Program-made: the position numbers and the translations under genes
Shown: positions 54,276 to 64,000 of the stretch, in pieces
Layout of the letters: every line of letters begins with the position of its first letter
Position numbering within the stretch: the stretch's first letter is position 1
Assembly: GCA_016110215.1 (NCBI GenBank)
Contig: JADWQD010000009.1
Span: 994,093 to 1,058,092 of the forward strand
Source of the DNA: Capronia americana
Taxonomy: Eukaryota; Ascomycota; Eurotiomycetes; Chaetothyriales; Herpotrichiellaceae
Direction of reading: 5' to 3'
Length of the DNA: 64,000 bases
Notes under the pieces: generated by a model
Told to the model about the DNA's origin: nothing
Seen by the model: only the letters and a program-made list of their open reading frames with translations
Database searches by the model: none

Positions 54276-56997
54276 TCAAAGGCCAGCCGTCATCATCAAT
54301 CCATATCCCACGGTGATGACAATCGCAAAGGTAATGATCGACGCAGGCACGCCCCGTGTCAAAAAGTGCTTGACGCGCAGATATCGTACGCCCGTCTCGG
54401 GGACCTCCAACATGATCGCAGCTGTGAGTGAGACAAGAGAGGTTAGTATAAACGGAGAGTTGACCGAAACTGGCGAAGAAGTCGCCAAGGAACAAGATAT
54501 GCATAAACACAAGCAGCACAAGAAAAGGAGTCCACTCACTCATATTAGGAAATCCACTCGTCGGCAACCCCATGGCAGCGCTGCACATCAAGGCCGAGCC
54601 CATGACCAGCAAATTCGGATGCGGCTCCTTCATCCCCTGGCCGACCTGCTGTACCAGGGGCAAGATAATCAGCGCGGCAACCGTGTGGGAGATGAACGTG
54701 GCGACAACGAGCACTAAGGCCGCGAACACGACCAGGACACCGTAGACGGACAGGTCGTCGACCTGTTCAGTGATGGAGCGGGCGATTGTGTGTAAGAGGC
54801 CGGAGGAAGACACGGCACGACCGAGCGATAGCCCGCCCGCGGCGAGGATGATGATGGTCCACAAAAAGTTGTTGAAGTCTTCTTTCGTGAGGATGCCCGT
54901 GCCAAAGAAGAGTACCAGAGGAATAATGGCGATGACGCCCATGTCTCCAAACACACTCTCCAACTGGTGGCTTGTACACCACAGGACGATGGTGACCAAG
55001 GTGACGAAGATGATGAAATATTGCACTCCGTTCAGCTTGTCTTTCATGGGGCGGATCGGGACGATTGTCGTGCCCTTGCCGGGCTTGAAGGTGACGAGCA
55101 ACAGCAGCCAGATGAAGACGATGCTCAAAATGCAAACCGGGAGGGCGATGAAGAACCACACCCCCCAACTCGGCGCGGGCTTCATGTTCTGCAGGGCGAT
55201 GATGTTCTGTGGACTGGCGATCGGAGAGGCTGCCCCTCCTATATTGCTCGCCAGGGCGATCCCCAATATCAACGCCTTGGACATGTTGCTGTCGCTGGGC
55301 AGGTTGCGTAACATGGGTTGAATGATGCTGAAGCACAGCACTGGGGCCGCGACGTTGGAGATCCACATGCTCAGAAACATGCCCACGAACATGTTCGTGA
55401 TCAGCACGTTGCGGGCCTTGGTGCCGGCCTTGCTGAGCACAAAGGTAGCCATCATCTTGGCGATGTGGTATTTCGAAAGGGCGGCTGCAATGGTGAATCC
55501 TCCCAACAGGAGCATGATGACGGGCGTCCACATTGCCGCGAATACGGCCTTTGTTGCCGTTTTCGAGTCCAGCCGTTGGTGGGGCTTATCATCCGAACGC
55601 ATGATTCGCAGGACGACCACAAGGAAGGGGATGAGCAGGGAGGTGACGAACAGTGGTATCACCTCCGTCGCCCAAAGGAGGGAGACGAAGACCAGCATGG
55701 CCAGACAGTTTTGCTGTTCCGGGTTCTTCATGATCGGGGCGTACAGCAGGGCCAGAAAGATCGCGAGGACGCCGACCAAAGTGAATAACGTGCCACTGAA
55801 CAGCCACTTCGGACAGCGATAGCGACCTACCGGGGTAACGAATTCCTTGGTCTCGATGGCTTCGCGGTCGCCCTGTAATCGGGCCTTGGAGGGATCTTGA
55901 ACCCCGCCCAGGAGAGTCTGCCTGATACCGAAGTTGGCCGCTTGGGCTTTCCGCTCGATGCCGATCATCTCGCGCCACACGGTGTTTCTTTCCCAGACGA
56001 CGTGTTCACGCAGGTGGAGACGCAGTTCTCTCCTCGCCATGGCTTGGTCGCCTTTCGTGACGACGTCGGCGTAGACTTTCTCGACCTTGTCGATGTTCTC
56101 GTCCAGATGGACCATGGTCTTCTCTTGGAAGGGATATGACGGATTGACCGACTTCTCCATGTAGTCCTTCCGGATGTCGCGGTTGCAGACCTTGTCATAC
56201 TTCTTCGCGGCTTTCTTGAAGCCCGTCTGGTTGAGCTGGATGAACGACTTCAACTCACAGAGAGAGACGTAGAGGCTGATTATGCGCTTCTTCAGATAGA
56301 TGCCCGAGTCGTACAGAGACGACAACTGACCGGGGTCTGAAGCCTCCAACTCCATGGCGAGACTCGGCCTCCGCCTCATGAACGTCGGTGAATCAGGAGA
56401 TCTCAGGTCCTCGCGGGAGTCAGCCATGGCCGAACGGGTCGATGCCTCGCCGTCCCAGGTGGATTTACTCCGCGGCCTCCCCGTCGAAGGCATTTTCCTC
56501 TTGATCATGGCGGTACTGTCTTCGGCGTCACTATCGCTGTCGTCGCCCTCGGGCTCCTCGATGCTGATGCTCATAGTCGAGGTTCTCCTCTTCCGCCGAA
56601 AGGGGATGTTGAAAATACTCGACGAGCGCTGGACTTTCCTTCGATTCTCCATGTCGACCACAGCGTCCATGTCCAGATCATGCGTCTCGGCTTTGTAGTT
56701 CTCCGCATCCTTCAGCAAGTGATCCAGTTCGCCAAAGATCTCCAGCTCTTTTAACCGATAAAACGAGCAGACCTTGTCTAGCTCTGAGTCCAGCATACGC
56801 TTGAATGTGGTGTCCGGATCGAGAGACCCGCCCAGCAAAGCCGTGTTCTCCTCATCTTCCTGTGTCTGCGCATCGCCCGGTTGTCTGTTGATTTGCTTCT
56901 CGAGAGTGTAGATGAGCTTCTTGAGATTGCTATAGGCGATGTAGTTGCTGCTCCAGTCGGGGACGGCGTTGAACTGGATGCTGTGTGAGAACTTCAT
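54276..56997 (-). CDS. SPX-domain phosphate transporter (Pho87/Pho90/Pho91 family)
   Basis: Low-affinity phosphate permease, at the plasma membrane or vacuole. Two exons, 56997-54540 and 54421-54276 (intron 118 nt), join in phase to give 867 residues. The ATG at 56997 is chosen because SPX proteins begin MKFSHSIQFNAVPDWSSNYI; the open frame upstream of it has only TTG starts. The SPX domain covers about 1-300: CSFYRLKELEIFGELDHLL, then VSLCELKSFIQLNQTGFKKA and AAKKYDKVCNRD. From about 400 there are 12 or so membrane segments of the divalent-anion:Na+ symporter type (CLAMLVFVSLLWATEVIPLF, then ASNIGGAASPIASPQN). The intron joins to NMTAIMLEVPETGVRYLRVK and the end VGYGLMMTAGL, as in Pho91. SPX binds inositol pyrophosphates in this family, so regulation by phosphate status is expected. 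Confidence 0.94.
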
Positions 56998-57755
56998 GGC
57001 TTCGTCCCGATCGGCGAGCTGTTCGAGTTTGAGGAGTCGTTTCTCGAGGCGCCTTGCTGCGTGCAAGTGCTTGCCACGGTCGTTGAGGGGTTGGAGCTCG
57101 ATCGAGGGACCGCCAGCTGCGGTATTGGGTGCTTCCGATCGAAGGCGGCGAGCGGTAGAGTTAGAGGAATGGTCTTGACCGGCTGGATAGCGAGGCTGCG
57201 ACCCGCGCATTCGACATGGATGGATGTTGTGTTTGCTTTTTACCAGCAGCAAGGGAACACAGACTGGGAAATGTGTGCCAGTCTTTTACCTCTAGTCCGG
57301 TGGAGAGGGCTGCTCAGTAAACGAATTGGATTGCTGTACGAGGAGGGTTCGCACTTTGCAGGAAAGGCATCATGTTCACGCGAAGCCGATCATTCGGGGG
57401 TCTCCAAGGGGCCTTAGTGAGATCTGAGTCAGGCTCCAGGCGGGCATCAGATTCACCAAAATGAGCCTGAGGAAGCTCGAATCAGTGGGCAGGGCATGTG
57501 TCTGACGACAAAATGAATTTTGCGGGGAGCGTGCACAATCTCGGACGGTTCATTCGCTGCACCAAACTTGCATGTCCGGCTCAAGGAATTGGCATTTCCG
57601 CCCGATCGCAGTGCAGAGGCAATACCAGGCGAGGAGGTGCCGCCACGTTATGGTGCAACCCTCAAAGTGTCAACGTGTCCGCGACCATCACCATTGAACA
57701 CGAAATACCGTCGTGGCCCCTCTCGAGGACTGTCACGACCGCTCCTCTCCCCTCC
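56998..57755. other. Intergenic region
   Basis: About 760 bases between the SPX transporter start and the stop of the upstream hydrolase, both on the minus strand. The minus-strand frame that enters the transporter start from about 57252 has no ATG and is taken as leader. No separate gene seen. Confidence 0.4.
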
Positions 57756-59348
57756 CTACTTCACCCTCGCCAGAATCCACTGGTCGATGAACTGCTCCGA
57801 CGCATAGTCCTCCTTCCACCCAAACATCTTGTCCATGACAATCACATCGTGCGCCTCTCCTGGCGCTTCGAGGTATTCGACCTGAGGATTATGGACCTGA
57901 AATACCACTTGTCAACTCGAAGCCTGAGAGCAGACGTTGTGCCTGCGCTTGCCGAGTCCCGCTCACCTTGATGTTTTCAGCCAGCGCTCGAATATCATCC
58001 CTCAGAACCTCATTCCCGCCCGCGGTGATGGCAATGTTGTCCACCTTTAAGCCTATCCACCACTCTGGGGGCGCTTCGGCAGGTTGACTCCAGTTGTCAT
58101 TGGGCGTTTTGCCCATGAAGTTGTCCGACCATATTCTGACGGTCGCCGGGTCGAGCGCGTCCTTCTTATGGTTGCTCTTCCAGGACGCTCGTTCTTGGGT
58201 GAAGGAGACCCAAGGAGACACGAGGAGCGCCCCTCCTAGATTGCTGGACAAGTTGATCGCCGGAACGCCGGGATGAGCATGAGTCAGGTGGGCGGTGAGT
58301 GCTGCCGCGAGGTTCCCCCCTGCGGAATCTCCACCAAAGAGAATCTAGAGGACTCAGGTCAATTATTTCATTCCAGTTGCCGCTTAGAGCCTGGGAAAGG
58401 TAAGCAATCACCTGGGACGGCTGCAAGCCCGAATTCAGCAGGTATTGGATAGAGGCCACCGCCTGCTTGAGCTGTAAAGGAAAGACACCCTGAGGAGCCA
58501 GTTCTGTGTTTTGGAATCAGCCACAGAAAAAATCATCGCTCATTGACTGTGGAAGGGAGTCTCCCTTACCGTACTCGAGAACCATAACCCTCAGTTCCGC
58601 GCCATTCTTCTTGACTAGCTCGACCAGATCCCACAACATCGCCCAGTGCAGGTCCGCGGCTGGGAAGTTATACCCGCCACCTGTAGAACTTCAAATTCAG
58701 TCTCGTCCTCGGTGAAGGAAAGAGATGCCACGCGTACCGTGAAACCAAACCAGCGTCTTCTTCGCCGTCGCTGGCCCCATAAAGCATCCCCTCGCACCAT
58801 CCTCAAGTTCCACGATCTCAGGCTTGAATTTCTGCTTTTTCGCAAACGTCATATAACCCTCGGAGGTCGTGGGTTGGATGGCCCTTCACCACACCATGTG
58901 AGCACAAAAACAAGACGAGATGTCAATGTGAATCGTGTTCCCTCTACAGCACTGATCCAAGTGGAAGACTCACTGAAACTGCCTGACTGTCAATGACGAA
59001 ATCGCGCTCCTCATCGTACTGTACAAGACATGCCGCTTATACTCCTTCGGGCAGTCGTCGCCCCTTGCCCAGCCGGTCAGCGCTGAGTAGGTCAATGTGC
59101 CGACTGCTCGAAGGAAAGCAAAGACACACGGTTAGAAACGGCTTATACTGCTTGTGAGAAGAATGTGAAACGCCGGACGGGTCTGGGGGGAAGAAGAAAG
59201 CGGTAGGGGTAATCATAGGCATAACAGTAGTTGCAGCCAAGGGGGTACGTCTGTGTATATGTCGAGAATGAGAATACGTACGGCCTCTTGTCATAGCGAC
59301 GAGTAGAGAAAGGTAATCCCTAGCCGAGAGCTGCGGTCTTTCCTTCAT
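57756..59348 (-). CDS. HSL-type alpha/beta hydrolase (carboxylesterase/steryl-acetyl-hydrolase-like)
   Basis: Predicted carboxylester hydrolase of 354 residues in seven exons: 59348-59282, 59103-58974, 58883-58738, 58680-58570, 58503-58412, 58344-57967, 57896-57756. All six introns (57-178 nt) close in phase. The start MKERPQLSARDYLSLLVAM is a typical family N terminus. The oxyanion-hole motif HGGGYNFPA is at 114-122, created across intron 3. The nucleophile motif GGDSAGGNLAA has Ser189 just after intron 5. The acid position in NEVLRDD is Glu294 rather than Asp. The catalytic His is in GEAHD (His324). Family members remove short acyl groups from sterols or other esters, but the substrate here is unknown. 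The gene has the most introns in the window and would look like scattered fragments to a simple ORF search. Confidence 0.9.
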
Positions 59349-60085
59349 CGTGCCGTTGGTCTAGAATTAACCAGTCTCGATGGAAATATAGATTCGTGAA
59401 TCCAGGTACTGTATGTTGTGAATGCGTGTCGATTCGACGTGCTGGAGCCGAATCTATTACTGTTTTGCAACGGAGAGAGAGAATAGCACAGTTCACACTT
59501 CACCGCGGATGATCGAGTTCTAATACATATGCTTGTTTGAGCCTGCAGATTCTCGTGCAACCCTCTCGAGCGTGCTGACCGCCCGCTTGATCGTCGGGTT
59601 GTGACCGTGATGCCTTATCAAGCTACTGCAAGGTCAAAGGTCTGCTGCTGCCAAGGATCGCAAGCGAGAAGGAATGTCAGCACCGTACAGCGCGGGGATG
59701 GATACGTCTTTACCGTTGCGTCCTAGCAGGGGAGGTTTCGTGCCCTGGATGGAGAAGGTGGAGGCTGCAATTGGTTCGGGGGACCTGGACAAGGAAATCG
59801 ATCCTGGATGACTTGATCGACCGCATCCGTTCAGGCACCATGATACCGCTGGACAGGTCAATGAGACATTGGGATGACAAATGCAGGACAGATGTGCAGG
59901 ACGTGGAGAGAGACGTCGAAAGGTTTGTTCTATTCAAGGGCCGGTCCTCATGCATGGATGCATCGGGAGCGGCAGAGACTCGTCGCTTAGCGATTGCGCA
60001 GCCTCCTGTTGCCTGCCTGCTCGCATAAGCCTGGCTCAAAATCTATCCATGCTCACGGGAAATCTTCGCCGTCTCTACACTTGTC
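59349..60085. other. Intergenic region
   Basis: About 740 bases between the hydrolase start and the hul5 stop. Minus-strand frames at 59634-59861 and 59710-60039 have no recognisable content. Confidence 0.4.
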
Positions 60086-63000
60086 TCAGGACAAGTCGAA
60101 ACCTGCGCCCGAATTGACGGCATACAGAAGCTTCTCCTTCATCGTCTTGATGTCCCCATACCGGGGCAACTTCAGCAGATTGACACACGTACTCGTGCTC
60201 GGCAGCCGCTCCTGATCCTCGCTGGAATCGCGAATGCTGAACTTCGGATTCAGGTGGCTGAAGCCCAACAGCGGTGCACGCGGCGTGCTGGTGACAAATT
60301 TAAGGACTTTCCGTCTGTCGCTGTCGGACATGTCCTGCAAAGCTTTCCAGAACAGTTGGACGGTCGGATGCTCCTGGCCGTCGTCGCCGATGACGTAGAG
60401 CCCGCCGTATTGTGTGTTGCGACGAAGGTCTGCGATGTCAAGTTCAGTGTTGTCTCCACCAACGAGCTTTTGCAGTTCTTTCTGGTTGAACATGGCGAGC
60501 CACATGGGTTGAATAATCTGCCCGAGCCCTCTGAGGAATGCGTCCGTGACAGCCTTGGGCTGTTGCTGTAGTCGGTATCTGACGATTCGGTCGATATAGA
60601 CTAGTCGATTCGTGTTTGTGACCGGCGTATTGGCGCCATTTGCGATCAATTCTGTCGTGACAGTTTGGTGCACCTCGTTATGTCGCTCGTCTTCAATGGT
60701 AATCGTGTCGGTGACTGTGAAGTCAAGCCCAAAGTCATTCTCGACATCGCCAGGGTAGTTCTTCAGCTTCAATAGCCCTTGGTACAGTTCCTCGTCATAT
60801 TCTCGGAGATCATTGATAGTTGCACGATAGGCAGACTCGTTTGAGCCAACGGTAGTGCCACCAGTCAGAGCCCACTTGAGCAGGAAGAAACCAGCGAAGC
60901 TCACGTCAATCAAGATACCCTCGTAGAGACACTTTCCGACGACCCTGCCGAGAAATTGGAACCGGCGCAGAAACTCAGCCATCGGGAAATCAAAGCCCTC
61001 GGTGCCCGGCTTTCGCCCAGCTCGCTTCAGATATTCTGCCGTCTCTTGGTAAATCAGAGGATTAGGATAGAGGTACCGCTGAGCATTCTCCTTGAACATA
61101 GCCAGGCTGGCATCGGGATCGAATGCCTCGCTGGTGACGCTCATGAGGAACTCCTTCGTGACACCCCCTCCGTCAATGCCAGCTTCCGGAGCACCAAATT
61201 TGTCGATAAATGTGATTTGGATCGGCTCTTTGAGTCCTTCACCAAGCCCGAAAAAAGCCTCATATGCGTCTTCGAAGACACTCTCACGACGAATCTCCGC
61301 ATGATGACGGGAAATGATGTCCATGCCCCTGGGCCTACCATCAGGTCCACGGCCCTGCGTGGCCGTTGCAACGGACATCCGCCACGTATCGGGATCGATC
61401 GCACCGTCTCGCCGTCGGAGTTGATCTCGGTAGACAAATTCTCGGAAGATCTGGACTCTCGTCTCGAAAGGTATGAAGAAGGGCAGATTGCGGAGGATCT
61501 CAAGACGTGGCGCAAGCGACTCCAGTTGTCTCTTCTTTCTAGCCTGTAGCCGCTGCTTCTCTATGCGATCTGCCATTCTCGAAGCTCGATTTCGTGGTAT
61601 ATGCGACGGTCGGATGCCGAATATGGTGTTTAGCAGCATCTCGCCTTGCAATGAGCCTGCCGACTCGTCCAACTCAGCGTCTTTGTCGAAGTCGTCCTGC
61701 TGATCCCCTACATCGTCGTCTTCCCCAAGCTCATGTCTTCGTTCTTCCTCGGCAACAACGGCCGGGATGAAACCAGCCATGCTTACTTGGTTGGTCATGA
61801 GCCAATGGCCAGGAGGAACGAAGGAACGCCGGGAATCTCTTTCGTGCAGCATACGTAGAAGGCCAGTAACTAAACCCTTCAAATAGCCTTGCGACACGCC
61901 GTTGCCAGTCAGTGTCTGTTGTTTCTTTTCTGTTTGCCTGTTACTCGAATACGAAGCACCGCCAAAGAGCGCGGAGATCCCGACTTCCTCCTCGTGCTCG
62001 TTGCTTTCGACTAGGTCAGCGGCATTCCAGTACAGGACAAATGCCAAGTTCTTCAGGAAGATTGTCATTTGAGCGACGTCATCCAGTGGCAGTGAGCCCT
62101 TTCGTGACAAAATACTTATCGGAGAGGTTGTGGTTGCGCCGAAGGAATGCGACTTGTCGTAGGAGAAGAAATCTTCATCATCCATAAACTTCAGAACGAA
62201 AGTGTAAAGCTCCAAGAATAACAAAGTTATCCGCCATTCGTCTCGCCATTGAGCTATCTCGGCTTTGGAGACTTGGGCTTGACCAATCTGATTGGTGGGA
62301 GGAGCAGCTTCTCGTAGCAAAGACAGCACGTTTCTGTGGTCTCGAGTGATCTTCCTGAAGACGCCGGTTCCTCGTGCCGTGTTCCAGAAATACTGAATTG
62401 TCGAAACGTCTGCATTGCCGACTGTCTTGACGGAGCCCCGGTACAGGGCCATCCGGATATTCTGAGCTTGCGCCGGAAACGCCCTCAGCAAGGCAACGGC
62501 GAAGTTTGCCAGGCGCTTCGCAGACTGGAATTCATTTCCCCCACCGTCTTCGGTTGAAGACTGGGGACCCATCTCATCGAGAACCGCTTGCAGATTGTCC
62601 TGCTGTGGTATTCTAGATATCATCTCATGCACAAACGGGGGTAGAGGTGCTGCCGTGTTCTTGTTGCTGTCACCAGACATTAGTTGGTCGGTCTGCTCAT
62701 ATCGTTCAGCGATCTCGTTGGCACATTCTCCCAGGAGTGCCGAGAGTGCCTCAATGTAAGCACGGTCGGCAGAGCCTCGCTGAACTGCGTCGTGGAAGTA
62801 CACGAGATACGCCAATTGCCATAATCTCTCGGGGATGGCCAGGGTATCGATCTTCGTGGCATCCTCATCCTCCAGCAACTTGGTTATCGCGTTCGATAAT
62901 TCGGTCACATCCAGCGGAGTTGCAAGTCTTGTCAAAATGTCACTGTCATCGGCGTATGAGGGTTGAGTCATCAGTCTAGTGACAAAGGCTCTGTACGCAG

Positions 63001-63790
63001 GCTGTTTTCGGGACGGATACCTCAACAGCGCCCATATTGTTTCAACAGAGCCCTTCTGCCACTCTTCACTCTTTTGTGACGCCAAGGCCAGTTCGATCGT
63101 CTCAAAGTAGAGAGGCGAGTCTTTCACCATGTCGTCTGATACATAGAGAGCGAGCATGCCAATAATCTTGAGCAACCTCGGCCCATAAGACGTTATCGAG
63201 GTCGACTTGTCAATGAGAATGCTCTTCAAGTGGCGATTGACGACCAGGCCCAACCGCGAGAGGTTGAACCTCCAGACATTGTCAACAAGCGACCCCAGTA
63301 GCCCGAGCAGCGTAGCGTGCAAGGCCTGGCCGAAGTAGAGTAATCTGAACGTATCTCTCACATCTCTGACTCGTGCCCGCCTATACTCCTGATACTGCAG
63401 CAAAAGCCTCAGCTGAAGCAGCAACTGTGATGGATTTTCATACGCCGGAATCGGAGCCTCACTGTCAACGAGTGCTTGGTAATCCACCTCCTCATCGCTC
63501 CCAAGTCTCAACCGTTCATTCTCATCCCACGATCGTCTTGACATGGCCTTCTCTTTTTGCCGAATGGAGTAGTAACGCCATACTCTCTGTATTTTTCGGG
63601 AAGCATTTAATCTGTCTCTTTCTTGTTGTCGTTTGACTCGATCGGCTTGGGCTTGGGCGACGGGGTTGTTTCCCGATGGGGACGAGCCTTGTCCAGGCTT
63701 TGAGAGCGCGGCCCAAGGATTTGTAGTGTTGCGGCCAGAGAGGTTGACTTGCCGGGCTTTGCGGGCATTGCCTGTGAATGACTGATGCAT
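60086..63790 (-). CDS. hul5: HECT E3 ubiquitin ligase Hul5 (UBE3C-like)
   Basis: Proteasome-associated ubiquitin-chain-extending ligase. The 1234-residue frame has no intron. The N terminus has an IQ motif, NASRKIQRVWRYYSIRQKEK (about 62-81), typical of Hul5/UBE3C. The long helical middle part contains LRAFPAQAQNIRMALYRGS-type segments. The HECT domain occupies about 870-1234, with EAGIDGGGVTKEFLMSVTSE, FQFLGRVVGKCLYEGILID, GGDNTELDIADLRRNTQYGG and the catalytic Cys1202 in LPSTSTCVNLLKLPRY. The C-terminal end MKEKLLYAVNSGAGFDLS is the family tail. The ATG at 63790 gives MHQSFTGNARKARQVNLSGR, which is the expected conserved start, so the gene is complete. Confidence 0.96.
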   Translation of the reverse strand: MHQSFTGNARKARQVNLSGRNTTNPWAALSKPGQGSSPSGNNPVAQAQADRVKRQQERDRLNASRKIQRVWRYYSIRQKEKAMSRRSWDENERLRLGSDEEVDYQALVDSEAPIPAYENPSQLLLQLRLLLQYQEYRRARVRDVRDTFRLLYFGQALHATLLGLLGSLVDNVWRFNLSRLGLVVNRHLKSILIDKSTSITSYGPRLLKIIGMLALYVSDDMVKDSPLYFETIELALASQKSEEWQKGSVETIWALLRYPSRKQPAYRAFVTRLMTQPSYADDSDILTRLATPLDVTELSNAITKLLEDEDATKIDTLAIPERLWQLAYLVYFHDAVQRGSADRAYIEALSALLGECANEIAERYEQTDQLMSGDSNKNTAAPLPPFVHEMISRIPQQDNLQAVLDEMGPQSSTEDGGGNEFQSAKRLANFAVALLRAFPAQAQNIRMALYRGSVKTVGNADVSTIQYFWNTARGTGVFRKITRDHRNVLSLLREAAPPTNQIGQAQVSKAEIAQWRDEWRITLLFLELYTFVLKFMDDEDFFSYDKSHSFGATTTSPISILSRKGSLPLDDVAQMTIFLKNLAFVLYWNAADLVESNEHEEEVGISALFGGASYSSNRQTEKKQQTLTGNGVSQGYLKGLVTGLLRMLHERDSRRSFVPPGHWLMTNQVSMAGFIPAVVAEEERRHELGEDDDVGDQQDDFDKDAELDESAGSLQGEMLLNTIFGIRPSHIPRNRASRMADRIEKQRLQARKKRQLESLAPRLEILRNLPFFIPFETRVQIFREFVYRDQLRRRDGAIDPDTWRMSVATATQGRGPDGRPRGMDIISRHHAEIRRESVFEDAYEAFFGLGEGLKEPIQITFIDKFGAPEAGIDGGGVTKEFLMSVTSEAFDPDASLAMFKENAQRYLYPNPLIYQETAEYLKRAGRKPGTEGFDFPMAEFLRRFQFLGRVVGKCLYEGILIDVSFAGFFLLKWALTGGTTVGSNESAYRATINDLREYDEELYQGLLKLKNYPGDVENDFGLDFTVTDTITIEDERHNEVHQTVTTELIANGANTPVTNTNRLVYIDRIVRYRLQQQPKAVTDAFLRGLGQIIQPMWLAMFNQKELQKLVGGDNTELDIADLRRNTQYGGLYVIGDDGQEHPTVQLFWKALQDMSDSDRRKVLKFVTSTPRAPLLGFSHLNPKFSIRDSSEDQERLPSTSTCVNLLKLPRYGDIKTMKEKLLYAVNSGAGFDLS

Positions 63791-64000
63791 GGTGGCAGTG
63801 GTGGCGGGGATTGTTCAGAGGGCTCTGAGTACTGAGGACAACGCCGCGGTGACGTGGGCTCAGGATCAACACAGTTTGGGGCGGGGACGGGCTGGCATGT
63901 TCTCCGCAGACGATTAGAGGAGAAGACAAGGAGAGAATAATAATGTGCCGACGACGGGAAAGACGACTGGGTGGTGTTGGCGTCGGTGTTGAGGGAAACT

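Noticed and set aside
54767..55788. Frames rich in His/Arg/Gln opposite or out of frame with the SPX transporter
   Set aside because: No membrane helices or motifs; they overlap the well-supported transporter frame.
1..64000. tRNA genes, rRNA, CRISPR arrays, prophage or plasmid features
   Set aside because: No T-loop-like sequence in a cloverleaf context was noticed and no regularly spaced repeats exist. The split, intron-rich genes are eukaryotic. A tRNAscan run would settle the tRNA point.

Overview
The window looks like chromosomal DNA of a filamentous ascomycete (Pezizomycotina). The evidence is short GT-AG introns (about 47-200 nt), closely spaced genes on both strands, and typical families: an APSES cell-cycle factor, an AreB-type GATA factor, a Zn(II)2Cys6 regulator, a GH81 endo-glucanase, a Pho91-like SPX transporter and nuclear genes for mitochondrial translation. 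A more exact placement (Eurotiomycetes, perhaps Chaetothyriales) is only a guess from gene content. I found no convincing transposon, rRNA, tRNA or CRISPR array.

Layout. 0.4-9.4 kb, + strand: an APSES/ankyrin factor, a predicted secreted or type I membrane protein, and the TPR protein Emw1/TTC27. 10.2-13.5 kb, - strand: a six-exon GH81 endo-beta-1,3-glucanase, followed by 2 kb without a gene. 15.5-18.4 kb, -: Utp14. 18.8-25.7 kb, all -: a flavin amine oxidase with an N-terminal RidA domain, a Zn2Cys6 factor and a GABA/choline-type APC permease. I read this as a probable amine or amino-acid uptake and catabolism cluster, and it is the best candidate here for an undescribed system. 28.0-32.3 kb, +: mitoribosomal protein mL41 with an unusually long tail, and TFIIH subunit Tfb1. 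32.9-33.8 kb, -: a rhomboid-like pseudoprotease (UBAC2/Dsc2-like). 35.1-39.4 kb, +: Dph1 and Rgp1. 39.4-43.3 kb, -: a CaCA cation exchanger and an acyl-CoA synthetase with a peroxisomal AKL end. 44.2-45.7 kb, -: an AreB-type GATA factor whose long form has no in-frame ATG. 47.5-49.9 kb, +: type II PI 4-kinase Lsb6. 50.7-52.8 kb: divergent Sec17 (alpha-SNAP) and a GatC-like protein. 54.3-63.8 kb, all -: an SPX phosphate transporter, a seven-exon HSL-type alpha/beta hydrolase and the HECT ubiquitin ligase Hul5.

Most genes are unrelated housekeeping functions: ribosome biogenesis, mitochondrial translation, transcription/repair, diphthamide synthesis, vesicle traffic and lipid signalling. Exon-intron structures were worked out by eye from GT/AG sites, reading phase and family conservation. 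Where all phases close and conserved motifs join across the junctions, I treat the structure as well supported.
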